A stretch of DNA of 11,327 bases from Dehalococcoidia bacterium (GTDB lineage: Bacteria; Chloroflexota; Dehalococcoidia; Lucifugimonadales; SHYF01), in the NCBI GenBank assembly GCA_009692985.1, contig SHYF01000044.1:1-11327 (forward strand). The letters run 5' to 3'. The first letter of the stretch is position 1. The number at the start of each line of letters is the position of its first letter. A program made the position numbers and the translations under genes. Positions 1 through 6,308 of this stretch are shown here, piece after piece. Below the pieces are notes generated by a model. It was not told the origin of the DNA. It did no database searches and saw only the letters and a list, made by a program, of their open reading frames with translations.

Positions 1-177
1 GGATTTGACCAGGGCGTGGAACTGGTCGCTGCCCTCTGCTTCGCCTGGTTCCCGATTGCAGAAGACGAACTCGATTGTTGCTGGCAGGTTGCCGCTGGCG
101 ATCTGGTCATGCACCAGGCGCAGAAGACCCTGGGACCCTTCACCCCGGCCTGTGGAAAACCAGCCCAGTTTCAGCAC
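1..177 (-). CDS. PurN-like formyltransferase-family protein (partial, N-terminus only)
   Basis: The first 59 codons are present and the gene continues past the left edge. The translation begins MLKLGWFSTGRGEGSQGLL and continues through IEFVFCNREPGEAEGSD. The early beta-strand followed by a GRG.G..GLL loop, and the V.CNREPGEA.G strand, resemble the N-terminus of phosphoribosylglycinamide formyltransferase and related formyltransferase-fold enzymes, which use 10-formyl-tetrahydrofolate. The catalytic Asn-His-Asp region would lie outside the window, so activity cannot be judged. I chose the GTG at 177 because an AGGAGG (185-190) sits 7 nt upstream and the frame is open to the edge. The start lies 3 nt beyond the stop of the PHP gene, so the two are translationally coupled. 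Family assignment is fairly good. Identity as the purine-pathway PurN itself is uncertain, because a divergent paralogue is equally possible. Confidence 0.65.
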   Translation of the reverse strand, partial: MLKLGWFSTGRGEGSQGLLRLVHDQIASGNLPATIEFVFCNREPGEAEGSDQFHALVKS

Positions 178-180
178 GGT

Positions 181-837
181 TCAACCTCCTAGCAGTCGTC
201 CCATGAGTCGCTGGTACCTGTTGACCATATGCACCAGTGGGCTGGCGCGGTGGGTCACCAATGTCCCCTGACGCAACGCCGCCAGGAATCCCAGGGCGGT
301 ACCGTCGAACTCTGGCATCTCGACATACGTTTTGCCAACCTCACGCGCCGTGTGAGCGTCACTCACGGCGGAAACGGCGAGCCTATGTTTCTCGGCTAGG
401 GCCATAGCCTCTCGGTCCGATTTGGGTAGCGTGTTGCGGGCGTTGAACCCTTCCACTATGTCGGCCAGAGGAAGGATATCCTCCAGTGCCTCAGGACGTA
501 TAACGGAGCTGCGGAACTTGTCGAATGGGTGAGGGATGGACACCAGCGCGCCCTGCGCCCTGATGCGCCGTGCACTGGCAAAAGCGGTGAGGCCAGGCGG
601 CACCTCTTCGTGAAGAAAAAGCCCTATGATATCGCCATCGGCTGTCTTTATCTCCTCGCCCACTATGACGGTGAACGGGGCCATTTCCTTCATCATCAAA
701 GCGCCCTGAATGGTGTTGTGGTCTGTCACAGCGATGCAGTTGATGCCGAATAGGACGCACCGGTCCACCAGCTTCTCCAAGGGCACGGCACAGTCGCGAG
801 AGAAGTAGGTGTGCATGTGCAGGTCGGCCCTAAGCAC
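181..837 (-). CDS. PHP-domain metal-dependent phosphoesterase
   Basis: The 218-residue protein carries a complete set of PHP-superfamily metal-ligand motifs: DLHMHTYFSRD (H7, H9, D15), VTDHNT (D39, H40), GEEIK (E61/E62), IPHPFD (H103), GFNARN (N132, N135) and SDAHT (D160, H162). This arrangement fits small stand-alone PHP phosphoesterases, such as the 3',5'-nucleoside bisphosphate phosphatase/RNase AM-like group, which bind a multinuclear metal centre and hydrolyse phosphomonoesters or RNA ends. The substrate cannot be read from sequence. Length is that of a single PHP domain, with no polymerase or extra domain. The GTG start at 837 gives the motif its normal N-terminal position and overlaps the xseB stop by 8 nt. 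It is followed 3 nt later by the formyltransferase. Linkage to exonuclease VII hints at nucleic-acid or nucleotide turnover, which is an inference. Confidence 0.85.
   Translation of the reverse strand: MLRADLHMHTYFSRDCAVPLEKLVDRCVLFGINCIAVTDHNTIQGALMMKEMAPFTVIVGEEIKTADGDIIGLFLHEEVPPGLTAFASARRIRAQGALVSIPHPFDKFRSSVIRPEALEDILPLADIVEGFNARNTLPKSDREAMALAEKHRLAVSAVSDAHTAREVGKTYVEMPEFDGTALGFLAALRQGTLVTHRASPLVHMVNRYQRLMGRLLGG
185..190 (-). promoter_or_regulatory. Ribosome binding site AGGAGG for the formyltransferase
   Basis: On the minus strand AGGAGG lies 7 nt before the GTG at 177. It sits inside the last codons of the upstream PHP gene (Leu-Gly-Gly-stop), so the downstream ribosome site is embedded in the upstream coding end. 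It supports the GTG start. Confidence 0.7.
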
Positions 838-1066
838 CTGGCTCGTCCTTGGCTTGGTCCAACATCGCCATCTGCTCGCCGAAGGAGCGTTGCAGGTGGA
901 TGATCTTCAGCTCCGTCGTGCTCAGGAGCTGGTGGCAGATGCGGGCCAGGCGCATGCCCTCCTCAAAGAGGCGCGTGGCATCCTCCAGAGTAGCGCCGCC
1001 CACTTCCAGGGCACGCACCGTCTCTTCTAGCTTGGTGTACGCCTCTTCAAAGGTTGGTTGGTTCAT
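830..1066 (-). CDS. xseB: Exodeoxyribonuclease VII small subunit
   Basis: The 78-residue protein begins MNQPTFEEAYTKLEE and continues LEVGGATLEDATRLFEEGMRLARIC, the standard small-subunit pattern (FE..Y.KLE..V..LE.G...LE....LFEEGM.L...C). Several copies of this helical protein bind the large subunit XseA to form exonuclease VII, a cytoplasmic enzyme that degrades single-stranded DNA from both ends. Length is typical. A GGAAGG-type ribosome site lies about 7 nt before the ATG at 1066. The end overlaps the PHP gene by 8 nt. Unlike the usual tight xseA-xseB arrangement, the two subunit genes here are 467 bp apart, separated by a hicB remnant and a palindromic repeat. xseB may therefore need its own promoter or read-through from xseA. 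Confidence 0.93.
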   Translation of the reverse strand: MNQPTFEEAYTKLEETVRALEVGGATLEDATRLFEEGMRLARICHQLLSTTELKIIHLQRSFGEQMAMLDQAKDEPGA

Positions 1067-1090
1067 GGTTTTACCCTTCCAGCAAGCCTA

Positions 1091-1274
1091 AGAATTCCTC
1101 TACGGCCATGAACCAAATAAGTTGTCATTTGCCTTCACCCCCACTCTAGCTCTCCCCCATCCAGGGGGAGAGTACAAAATTCCTTCCCCATTGATGGGGG
1201 AAGGCAAGGATGGGGGTGAAACGCCAGTCCATTAGCCTGCCAACTTATTTTGTTAGACGCCATTGAGGAATTCT
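1091..1274. repeat. Nested inverted-repeat (MITE-like) element between xseA and xseB
   Basis: Outer arms 1091-1124 and 1241-1274 are both 34 nt and match in inverted orientation at 27 of 34 positions. Perfect 10-nt blocks stand at each end (AGAATTCCTC and AAATAAGTTG). Inside them TTCACCCCCA (1134-1143) pairs with TGGGGGTGAA (1211-1220). Within that are two further hairpins: CTCTCCCCC/GGGGGAGAG (1150-1172) and CCTTCCCC/GGGGGAAGG (1182-1204). No coding capacity is seen inside. The right arm includes the last codons of the hicB remnant. It may be a non-autonomous mobile element or an inverted duplication of the hicB tail around a dispersed palindrome. Confidence 0.6.
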
Positions 1275-1493
1275 ATCTGCACCTTCTTGGGAGACCAGCC
1301 CTCTTCCTTCATGCCCTCAAGGCAGAGGTCCACCGCTTCTCTGATGTTGGCCCTTGCCTCTTCCAGAGTTTTGCCCTGGCTTATGCAACCGGGCAGACTC
1401 GGAAACTATGTAGCCGTCTTCCCCTTGGCTAAACAAGATTGGGAGTTTGATTTTGCTAATGATGGTTTTGTTACTTGTAGGTTTAGTACGCAT
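1253..1493 (-). pseudogene. HicB-type antitoxin remnant (frameshifted)
   Basis: Reading leftward from the ATG at 1493, the frame encodes KIKLPILFSQGEDGYIVSE, the N-terminal half of an HicB-like antitoxin. Near 1395-1400 the frame must change. The continuation is LPGCISQGKTLEEARANI, followed by a helix ending LCLEGMKEEG and a tail IEFLNGV that stops at 1253-1255. Joined, this is a full-length HicB-family protein of about 75-80 residues. In relatives the turn before LPGC is usually a few residues longer (as in ECPALPGC), so a deletion of about 8 nt would explain the shift. An AGGAAGG ribosome site stands 8 nt before the ATG. No HicA toxin (dsRNA-binding-like mRNA interferase) is seen nearby, so this is an orphan and presumably inactive. 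It starts 40 nt after the xseA stop. Confidence 0.75.
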
Positions 1494-1533
1494 TGTAGCG
1501 TCCTTCCTTTTGTGCCTACCGCTAGCAAGGGTA

Positions 1534-2709
1534 TTATACAACCCGCGCACCAAACCGACCGTCGCGGACTGTGACCGTGACCTCGTCGTTGCGTTGGACC
1601 TGGCCCACGCTGGCCACCAACGTGCCGTCATCGGAGCGCTGCACCAAGGCGTAGCCTCGCTCCATCACGGCCTGTGGGTTCAGGGCGTTCAAACGCCCCT
1701 CCAAGCCGTTGAACCGCTCCACAGCCAGCACCACGGCTGAGGAGAGGCCCCGGCCCATGGCCTGGATCATCTCGTCCACGCGCTGCTGCCATGCATCTAT
1801 CTGAGGGGCGCGGCTTCGCAGGCGTTGTTCCAGTCCAGCGATCTCCTGCTGGTGCTGAAATGTTAGTGTCCTCATGCTGTTGATGGCGTTCCTTTGGAAG
1901 CCCACCACCTGGGCTTGTAGGCGCAAGGCATCGGGGACCGCCAGTTCCGCCGCCGCCGATGGCGTGGCTGCCCGGCAGTCAGCCACCAGGTCCGCAATGG
2001 TGGTATCCGTCTCGTGGCCCACGCCGCTGATGACTGGAATGCGGCTGCCGTAGATGGCCCGTGCCACAGCCTCTTCATTGAAGGGCCAAAGCTCCTCCAA
2101 GGATCCGCCGCCTCGCGCCACTATGATGACGTCAATATCGCCCAGGTCGTTGAGGGCCTGCAACGCCAGGACGATTTCACCTGCGGCCGTAGCGCCCTGG
2201 ACTATGGTAGGGGAGAGCACCACCTCAGCCAATGGGTACCGGCGCTCTATCACGGTGCAGATATCGTGGAAAACAGCGCCCGATGGCGACGTGACCACCC
2301 CTACCTTTTGCGGGAAGATAGGCAGAGGCCGCTTCCTGGTAGGCTCAAAGAGGCCATCGTCTTCCAGCCTTGCCTTCAGGCGCTCAAACTCCAGGTGCAA
2401 AAGGCCGGTGCCTTCGGGCTGCACCATGTCCGCGTAAATCTGGAGATCGCCCCGCACCGGGTACAGAGACAGCCGCCCATGGAGTATAACAGCGTCGCCG
2501 CCCGATAGAAGGTCTGCCCCGCGGCCTGGGCGGAACATCACGCAACGCAGCTGGCTCTGGGCGTCTTTGATGGTGAAGTAGATGTTGCCGCTAGAGGGGC
2601 GAGATAGGTTGGAGACTTCGCCCCTTACCCACAGGTCTGCCAGCAACGCGTCCCTGTCCAGGGACTCCTTGACATAAGATGCGACCTGGGTGACTGTGTA
2701 GACGGCCAT
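1534..2709 (-). CDS. xseA: Exodeoxyribonuclease VII large subunit
   Basis: The 391-residue protein has the full XseA layout. The N-terminal OB-fold nucleic-acid binding domain covers about residues 3-100 (YTVTQVASYVKESL, WVRGEVSNL, GNIYFTIKD). The catalytic core follows, with KVGVVTSPSGAVFHDI (135-150), DVIIVARGGGSLEELWPFN (193-211) and GVGHETDTTIADLVAD (229-244). The C-terminal part (about 265-340) is rich in Gln, Arg and Leu and likely helical, forming the XseB-binding arm. It is shorter than in many relatives, and total length is at the low end of the family. Exonuclease VII cuts single-stranded DNA processively to oligonucleotides in repair. The ATG at 2709 is the natural start for MAVYTVTQVA, although no strong ribosome site precedes it. 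xseB lies downstream but separated by 467 bp. A repeat-rich 271-bp gap divides xseA from aspS upstream. Confidence 0.96.
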   Translation of the reverse strand: MAVYTVTQVASYVKESLDRDALLADLWVRGEVSNLSRPSSGNIYFTIKDAQSQLRCVMFRPGRGADLLSGGDAVILHGRLSLYPVRGDLQIYADMVQPEGTGLLHLEFERLKARLEDDGLFEPTRKRPLPIFPQKVGVVTSPSGAVFHDICTVIERRYPLAEVVLSPTIVQGATAAGEIVLALQALNDLGDIDVIIVARGGGSLEELWPFNEEAVARAIYGSRIPVISGVGHETDTTIADLVADCRAATPSAAAELAVPDALRLQAQVVGFQRNAINSMRTLTFQHQQEIAGLEQRLRSRAPQIDAWQQRVDEMIQAMGRGLSSAVVLAVERFNGLEGRLNALNPQAVMERGYALVQRSDDGTLVASVGQVQRNDEVTVTVRDGRFGARVV

Positions 2710-2759
2710 TGGTATGCCAGAGGCTGTTCGGCTCTGTTGACGACACGATGGGCTGTGCT

Positions 2760-2820
2760 CCGCTCATCCCCTTCGACAAACCCTTCGCTCCGCTCGAGGG
2801 CTTCGGCTCAGGGTGAGCGG
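2760..2820 (-). repeat. 61-bp dispersed repeat, copy A
   Basis: This GC-rich unit is bounded by CCGCTCA.CC and GG.TGAGCGG. Its reverse complement matches 6239-6299 at 55 of 61 positions with no gaps. It contains the recurrent words CCCTGAGCCGAAGCCCT and GAGCGGAGCGA. It lies between aspS and xseA and has no convincing reading frame. Such short palindromic units are commonly scattered in intergenic DNA of Dehalococcoidia-type genomes (general knowledge, not checked here). Confidence 0.8.
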
Positions 2821-2835
2821 ACTTGATCAAGCCGC

Positions 2836-2870
2836 CCGCTCATGGTGAGCCTGTCGAACCATTTGAGCGG
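2836..2870. repeat. 35-bp palindromic repeat, companion of copy A
   Basis: CCGCTCATGGT at the left pairs with ACCATTTGAGCGG at the right, with two bulged bases, around a loop reading GAGCCTGTCGA. It lies 15 bp beyond the 61-bp repeat. A related but longer palindrome (6309-6364) follows the second 61-bp copy in the same way. Confidence 0.65.
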
Positions 2871-2980
2871 AGTGTGGTCTCGACCTAGGTATCTTGTCTT
2901 GTTCATCTCCCTCGCAGGCTCAAGGACAGGCTCCCGCCGTTCGCATGTCCCCAACTCCAAGAAGCAACCAGAACTTATAG

Positions 2981-4777
2981 CTACTCCTCCACAACGCGTA
3001 TGTGCAGCTCCTTGAGTTGCTCTGGCGTCACGGGAGCAGGGGCATGGAACAGAGCGTCTACGGCGTTCTGCGTCTTGGGAAACGCTATTACATCCCGAAT
3101 GGAGTCGGCGTGGTCCGACAGCAGATACAGAAACCGGTCAATGCCCGGCGCGATGCCGCCGTGAGGAGGCGCTCCGTACTCCAGCGCGCCCAGCAGCTGG
3201 CCAAATCTCTCATCTATCTGCTCTGGCGTGTAGCCCAGGAACCGCATGATGCGCTCCTGCTTCTCTCTGTTGTAGTTCCGAATGCTTCCGCTGGCCAGCT
3301 CCATGCCGTTGCAAACCAGGTCGTAGTGCCTGGCCCTCATCTTGCCAGGATCGGTTTCCAGCAGGGGCCAATGGTCCTCGGCGGGGGCAGTGAAAAGGTG
3401 ATGCTCAGGCTCCCACGCTTTGGTCTCCTCGCTCCAGGCAAATAGCGGGAAGTCGGTGACGAACGCAAAGACCATGAGGGTGGGATCGGTCAGCTTTAAC
3501 CGTTGCCCCATTTCGTTGCGTAGCTGAGAGAGGGCGGTGTTGGCCACCTTGGCTGGGCCAGCAACGATTAGGATAAGGTCGCCTGGCTTGGCCTTGGTGC
3601 GCCGGGCTATCTGCTTCACCTGCTCCAGGGTAAGGAACCTGGCTATGGTGGAGCGCACCTGCTCCATGGTCAGGCCATCCAGGGATGTCCCCTCCCCAGC
3701 CAGGCTGATGGTTATCAGCCCGCGCGCACCCCGTGTCTGGGCGAAGGCGGTAAGCTCATCCACCTGGCGCCGCGAGTAGCCGCCACAGCCGGGAGCGGCA
3801 AACCCCTTGACAATGCCACCACCGTCCACAGCCTGGTGCAGCACGTGGCTCTCAGTGGCTTTGGCGACCTCCGTCAGGTCCGCCAGTTCCAGGCCGAAAC
3901 GGAGGTCGGGCTTGTCAGTGCCGTAGCGCGCCATCACGTCGTCGTAGCGAAGGCGGGCAAAAGGCTTCACCAGCTTGCGGTTTGACGCCACCTTCTCCAC
4001 TATGTCAGTGAAAAGCTCCTCGATGAGCGATAGGATGTCCTCCTCGTTCACAAAGCTCATCTCTAGGTCAAGCTGGGTGTGCTCTGGCTGGCGGTCGCCC
4101 CGCAGGTCTTCGTCGCGGAAGCAGCGGGCTATCTGGAAGTACCTCTCGTATCCAGCCACCATGAGTAGCTGCTTGAGCTGCTGCGGCGATTGGGGAAGGG
4201 CGTAAAAGCTGCCAGGGTAAATACGGCTGGGCACAAGGTAGTCGCGAGCGCCCTCGGGAGTGCTCTTGATGAGGATGGGTGTTTCGATTTCAATGAAGCC
4301 ACGGTCATCCAGAAAATCGCGCATGTATTTCACCACCCGGTGACGCAGCACAAGGTTGTCGTGCATACGGGCGGTGCGCAGGTCCAAGTACCTCCATTGC
4401 ATACGGAGCAGCTCGTCCACCTGGCCGTCCTCAGATATGTCGAATGGGGGTGTTTTGGATTGGTTCAACACCTCGGCGCGCGAGGCGTAGACCTCGACCT
4501 CTCCCGTGGGCATGTGGGGGTTCTGAGTGCCCACCGGACGCAGGGCAACCTCGCCCTCCACCAGCACCACCCACTCGGAGCGGAAGTTTTCCGCCACCTG
4601 GTGAGCCGCCGGAGACCGCTCAGGGTTGAACACCACCTGTACAAGGCCCTGGCTGTCACGCAGGTCAATGAAAATGAGGCCGCCGTGGTCGCGGCGCTTG
4701 TGCACCCAGCCTGCCAGTGTTACGGTTTTGCCCACATGGTTGCTTCTAAGCTCGCCACAAGCGATGGTTTTCAGCAC
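2981..4777 (-). CDS. aspS: Aspartyl-tRNA synthetase, bacterial type, probably non-discriminating
   Basis: This class II synthetase charges tRNA-Asp with aspartate. From the GTG at 4777 the protein has 598 residues, the usual bacterial length. The N-terminal OB-fold anticodon domain holds GWVHKRRDHGGLIFIDLRD (about 23-41). Motif 2 is FRDEDLRGDRQPEHTQLD. The inserted GAD domain characteristic of bacterial enzymes follows, then FVTDFPLFAW and motif 3 with HGGIAPGIDR. The GTG is chosen because GGAGGT (4787-4792) precedes it by 9 nt, a promoter lies just upstream, and relatives start near MLKTIACGEL. An in-frame extension to 4918 exists but would run through that promoter. His31 and Gly83 match residues linked to tRNA-Asn acceptance in the Pseudomonas aeruginosa enzyme, which suggests a non-discriminating enzyme working with GatCAB. 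That specificity is inferred. Confidence 0.96.
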   Translation of the reverse strand: MLKTIACGELRSNHVGKTVTLAGWVHKRRDHGGLIFIDLRDSQGLVQVVFNPERSPAAHQVAENFRSEWVVLVEGEVALRPVGTQNPHMPTGEVEVYASRAEVLNQSKTPPFDISEDGQVDELLRMQWRYLDLRTARMHDNLVLRHRVVKYMRDFLDDRGFIEIETPILIKSTPEGARDYLVPSRIYPGSFYALPQSPQQLKQLLMVAGYERYFQIARCFRDEDLRGDRQPEHTQLDLEMSFVNEEDILSLIEELFTDIVEKVASNRKLVKPFARLRYDDVMARYGTDKPDLRFGLELADLTEVAKATESHVLHQAVDGGGIVKGFAAPGCGGYSRRQVDELTAFAQTRGARGLITISLAGEGTSLDGLTMEQVRSTIARFLTLEQVKQIARRTKAKPGDLILIVAGPAKVANTALSQLRNEMGQRLKLTDPTLMVFAFVTDFPLFAWSEETKAWEPEHHLFTAPAEDHWPLLETDPGKMRARHYDLVCNGMELASGSIRNYNREKQERIMRFLGYTPEQIDERFGQLLGALEYGAPPHGGIAPGIDRFLYLLSDHADSIRDVIAFPKTQNAVDALFHAPAPVTPEQLKELHIRVVEE

Positions 4778-4786
4778 AAAGTTGTT

Positions 4787-4792
4787 ACCTCC
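4787..4792 (-). promoter_or_regulatory. Ribosome binding site GGAGGT for aspS
   Basis: On the minus strand GGAGGT stands 9 nt before the GTG at 4777. It decides the aspS start against the longer upstream extension. Confidence 0.8.
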
Positions 4793-4805
4793 ATAACGCC
4801 TTTCA

Positions 4806-4834
4806 ATTATAGGGTATGCAGTAGTGACCTTCAA
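4806..4834 (-). promoter_or_regulatory. Predicted sigma70-type promoter for aspS
   Basis: On the minus strand TTGAAG (4829-4834) and a perfect TATAAT (4806-4811) are separated by exactly 17 nt. Transcription would begin near 4799, giving a leader of about 20 nt before the GTG at 4777. That leaves no room for a T-box or other riboswitch. Confidence 0.75.
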
Positions 4835-4846
4835 TGTCCGGCCAGG

Positions 4847-4875
4847 TTGGAAGCGGAAAGGGTGTGCTCTATAAT
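4847..4875 (+). promoter_or_regulatory. Predicted sigma70-type promoter for the kinase pair
   Basis: TTGGAA (4847-4852) and a perfect TATAAT (4870-4875) are separated by 17 nt. The start would be near 4882, with a leader of about 60 nt. The -35 boxes of this and the aspS promoter are only 12 bp apart, back to back. An 8-bp palindrome, GACCGGTC (4889-4896), lies just downstream of the predicted start and could be an operator, though this is speculative. Confidence 0.7.
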
Positions 4876-4944
4876 TGACTCGATACAGGACCGGTCTTGA
4901 GTCTAGGTGACTGTCCATTCACGTCCTGGCGGAAGGCGGTTGGT

Positions 4945-5490
4945 ATGAGTATGAAGGTGCCTGTGTTGGTCATCTCTGGGTCAATGGGATCTGGGAAAAC
5001 CACAGTGATTTCCAAGGCGTCCGACTTGCTGGCAGAGGCGTCTGTGCCGCACGCAGCAATTGACCTTGATTGGCTTTCCGTCATGTATCCAAGGCACGGT
5101 CGCTATGGTGAACAACTCATGTTTGCCAATCTCGCGGCTGTTTGGCCCGTCTATGCTGCTGCCGGCGCAGAGCGGTTGCTGGTTGCAAGGGTCGTAGAGG
5201 AACGGTCGGAACTTGCACAATACAGCCGAGCGGTGCCAGGGGCGGAGATCGTCGTCTGCCGCCTGACGGCCCCCATTGCCACGATGCAAGCCCGCGTCCG
5301 ATCTCGTGAGCCTGGGATGTTCCAAGCACAGGGAATTGCCCGTTCTGCGGAGTTAGCTGGCATCTTAGAACGCACGCGGGTCGAGAACTTCACGGTAGAC
5401 AATGGCGAAGGGCGTCAGGTCACAGCAGTCGCCCGCGAGGTGCTTGAGCGTGCTGGTTGGCTCCAGGACGCGTCATCAGCATTCCTATGA
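4945..5490 (+). CDS. P-loop NTPase / kinase-like protein
   Basis: The 181-residue protein starts MSMKVPVLVISGSMGSGKTT, a beta-strand followed by a Walker A motif (GSMGSGKTT, residues 12-20). AAIDLDWLS (about 38-45) follows, the place where nucleotide-kinase-like enzymes hold a substrate-binding acidic residue. The later stretch VVCRLTAPIATMQARVRSRE (about 111-130) looks like the strand and Arg-bearing lid helix of the adenylylsulfate/gluconate/shikimate kinase fold. No motif identifies the substrate, and a small-molecule kinase or an NTPase remain open. The ATG at 4945 has GGAAGG 8 nt upstream; an in-frame TTG at 4897 is less likely. The stop overlaps the start of the next P-loop gene in the sequence ATGA. 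A strong promoter lies upstream, divergent from aspS. No membrane segment or signal peptide is seen. Confidence 0.75.
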   Translation: MSMKVPVLVISGSMGSGKTTVISKASDLLAEASVPHAAIDLDWLSVMYPRHGRYGEQLMFANLAAVWPVYAAAGAERLLVARVVEERSELAQYSRAVPGAEIVVCRLTAPIATMQARVRSREPGMFQAQGIARSAELAGILERTRVENFTVDNGEGRQVTAVAREVLERAGWLQDASSAFL

Positions 5491-6137
5491 ACCGACTAAG
5501 CAACAAACATTCCCACTCCGACCAGCTAGCTGGTGCCGCCACCGTTTCCCGCGACGCTCGGCAGCTTCTGCGAAGCTTGGACGGCTTGCTGCCGGAGCCT
5601 GTGCTTAGCCCAGTGCTGGTAGCAATCAGCGGGCTGCCTGGCACAGGCAAAAGCTATTTCAGCCGCCGCCTGGCCGAGCGGGTGCCTTTGGCGGTGCTGG
5701 AGAGCGACGCCATGCGAAAAATCCTGACGCCATCTCCATTCTATACCGCCAAGGAGAGCGCTCGATTGTTCCAGGCCATCCATGAGGTCATAGACCTGCT
5801 GCTGGGACAGCGGGTATCCGTGCTGCTGGATGCCACCAGCCTGAGAGAGACCAACCGGAAGCACCTGTACCTGCTGGCGGAGTGCCACAAAGCCAAGATG
5901 ATGGTGGTGCTAGTTGAAGCGCCGCCCCAAGTGGTGCGCCAGCGGCTGGAGGCGCGAGGCATAACGCACCCGCGCCAGGACCATTCCGATGCCGATTGGG
6001 ATGCGCACCAGCGGATGCGCACGCTTCAGGAACCCATCAAGCGCAAGCATACTTCTGTGGACACCTCGGATGACATTGAGACAATGGTAGCGAAGATGGC
6101 CCGGGAGATACGACTGTGGACAGGGCAAGGACGATGA
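5487..6137 (+). CDS. Predicted P-loop kinase (AAA/zeta-toxin-like fold)
   Basis: The 216-residue protein has about 40 N-terminal residues without recognisable motifs. A Walker A follows, VAISGLPGTGKSYFSRRLAE (GLPGTGKS at 49-56), then LESDAMRKI (71-79), a Walker B-like strand VSVLLDATSLRETNR (110-124) and an Arg-rich lid VVRQRLEARG (149-158). The D-[AG]-T-x-x...NR pattern after the second strand is typical of the predicted-kinase group related to polynucleotide kinase 5'-kinase domains and zeta toxins. The phosphate acceptor is unknown. The ATG at 5487 shares ATGA with the stop of the preceding gene and has no ribosome site of its own, so translation should be coupled. No antitoxin-like partner is evident, and the upstream gene is itself a P-loop protein, so a toxin role is not favoured. 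Confidence 0.78.
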   Translation: MNRLSNKHSHSDQLAGAATVSRDARQLLRSLDGLLPEPVLSPVLVAISGLPGTGKSYFSRRLAERVPLAVLESDAMRKILTPSPFYTAKESARLFQAIHEVIDLLLGQRVSVLLDATSLRETNRKHLYLLAECHKAKMMVVLVEAPPQVVRQRLEARGITHPRQDHSDADWDAHQRMRTLQEPIKRKHTSVDTSDDIETMVAKMAREIRLWTGQGR

Positions 6138-6238
6138 CACTGGGTATGACCATTTCCTCAATTTCCTTGAATACCCCTGGCGGTTTTCACTCACGGCTCC
6201 GTGGTTCGACCGGCCCACCATGAAGGGAATGACCAAAT

Positions 6239-6299
6239 CCGCTCACCCTGAGCCGAAGCCCTTGAGCGGAGCGACGTGTTTGCCGAAGGGAGTGAGCGG
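6239..6299 (+). repeat. 61-bp dispersed repeat, copy B
   Basis: This is an inverted-orientation match of 2760-2820, 55 of 61 positions without gaps, bounded by CCGCTCACCC and GTGAGCGG. An internal TGAGCGG at 6263-6269 also pairs with the left CCGCTCA. It lies between the kinase gene and the mtaB remnant. No gene is supported in 6138-6360. Confidence 0.8.
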
Positions 6300-6308
6300 A
6301 GGTTAGCC

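Noticed and set aside
1090..1280. A CRISPR array or tandem repeat in the xseA-xseB gap
   Set aside because: The repeats are inverted and nested, not regularly spaced direct repeats.
4778..4806. A T-box or other riboswitch controlling aspS
   Set aside because: The predicted leader is only about 20 nt, too short for such an element.
4190..4900. A long plus-strand open frame opposite aspS (about 236 codons)
   Set aside because: It is fully antisense to well-conserved aspS motifs, and its translation has no recognisable domain. GC-rich codon bias produces such shadows.
4778..4918. A 47-codon N-terminal extension of aspS to 4918
   Set aside because: It contains the aspS promoter and divergent promoter boxes. 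The GTG at 4777 has a good ribosome site and gives the family's normal N-terminus.
4897..4944. A TTG start for the first P-loop gene
   Set aside because: The ATG at 4945 has GGAAGG 8 nt upstream and places Walker A near the N-terminus as usual.
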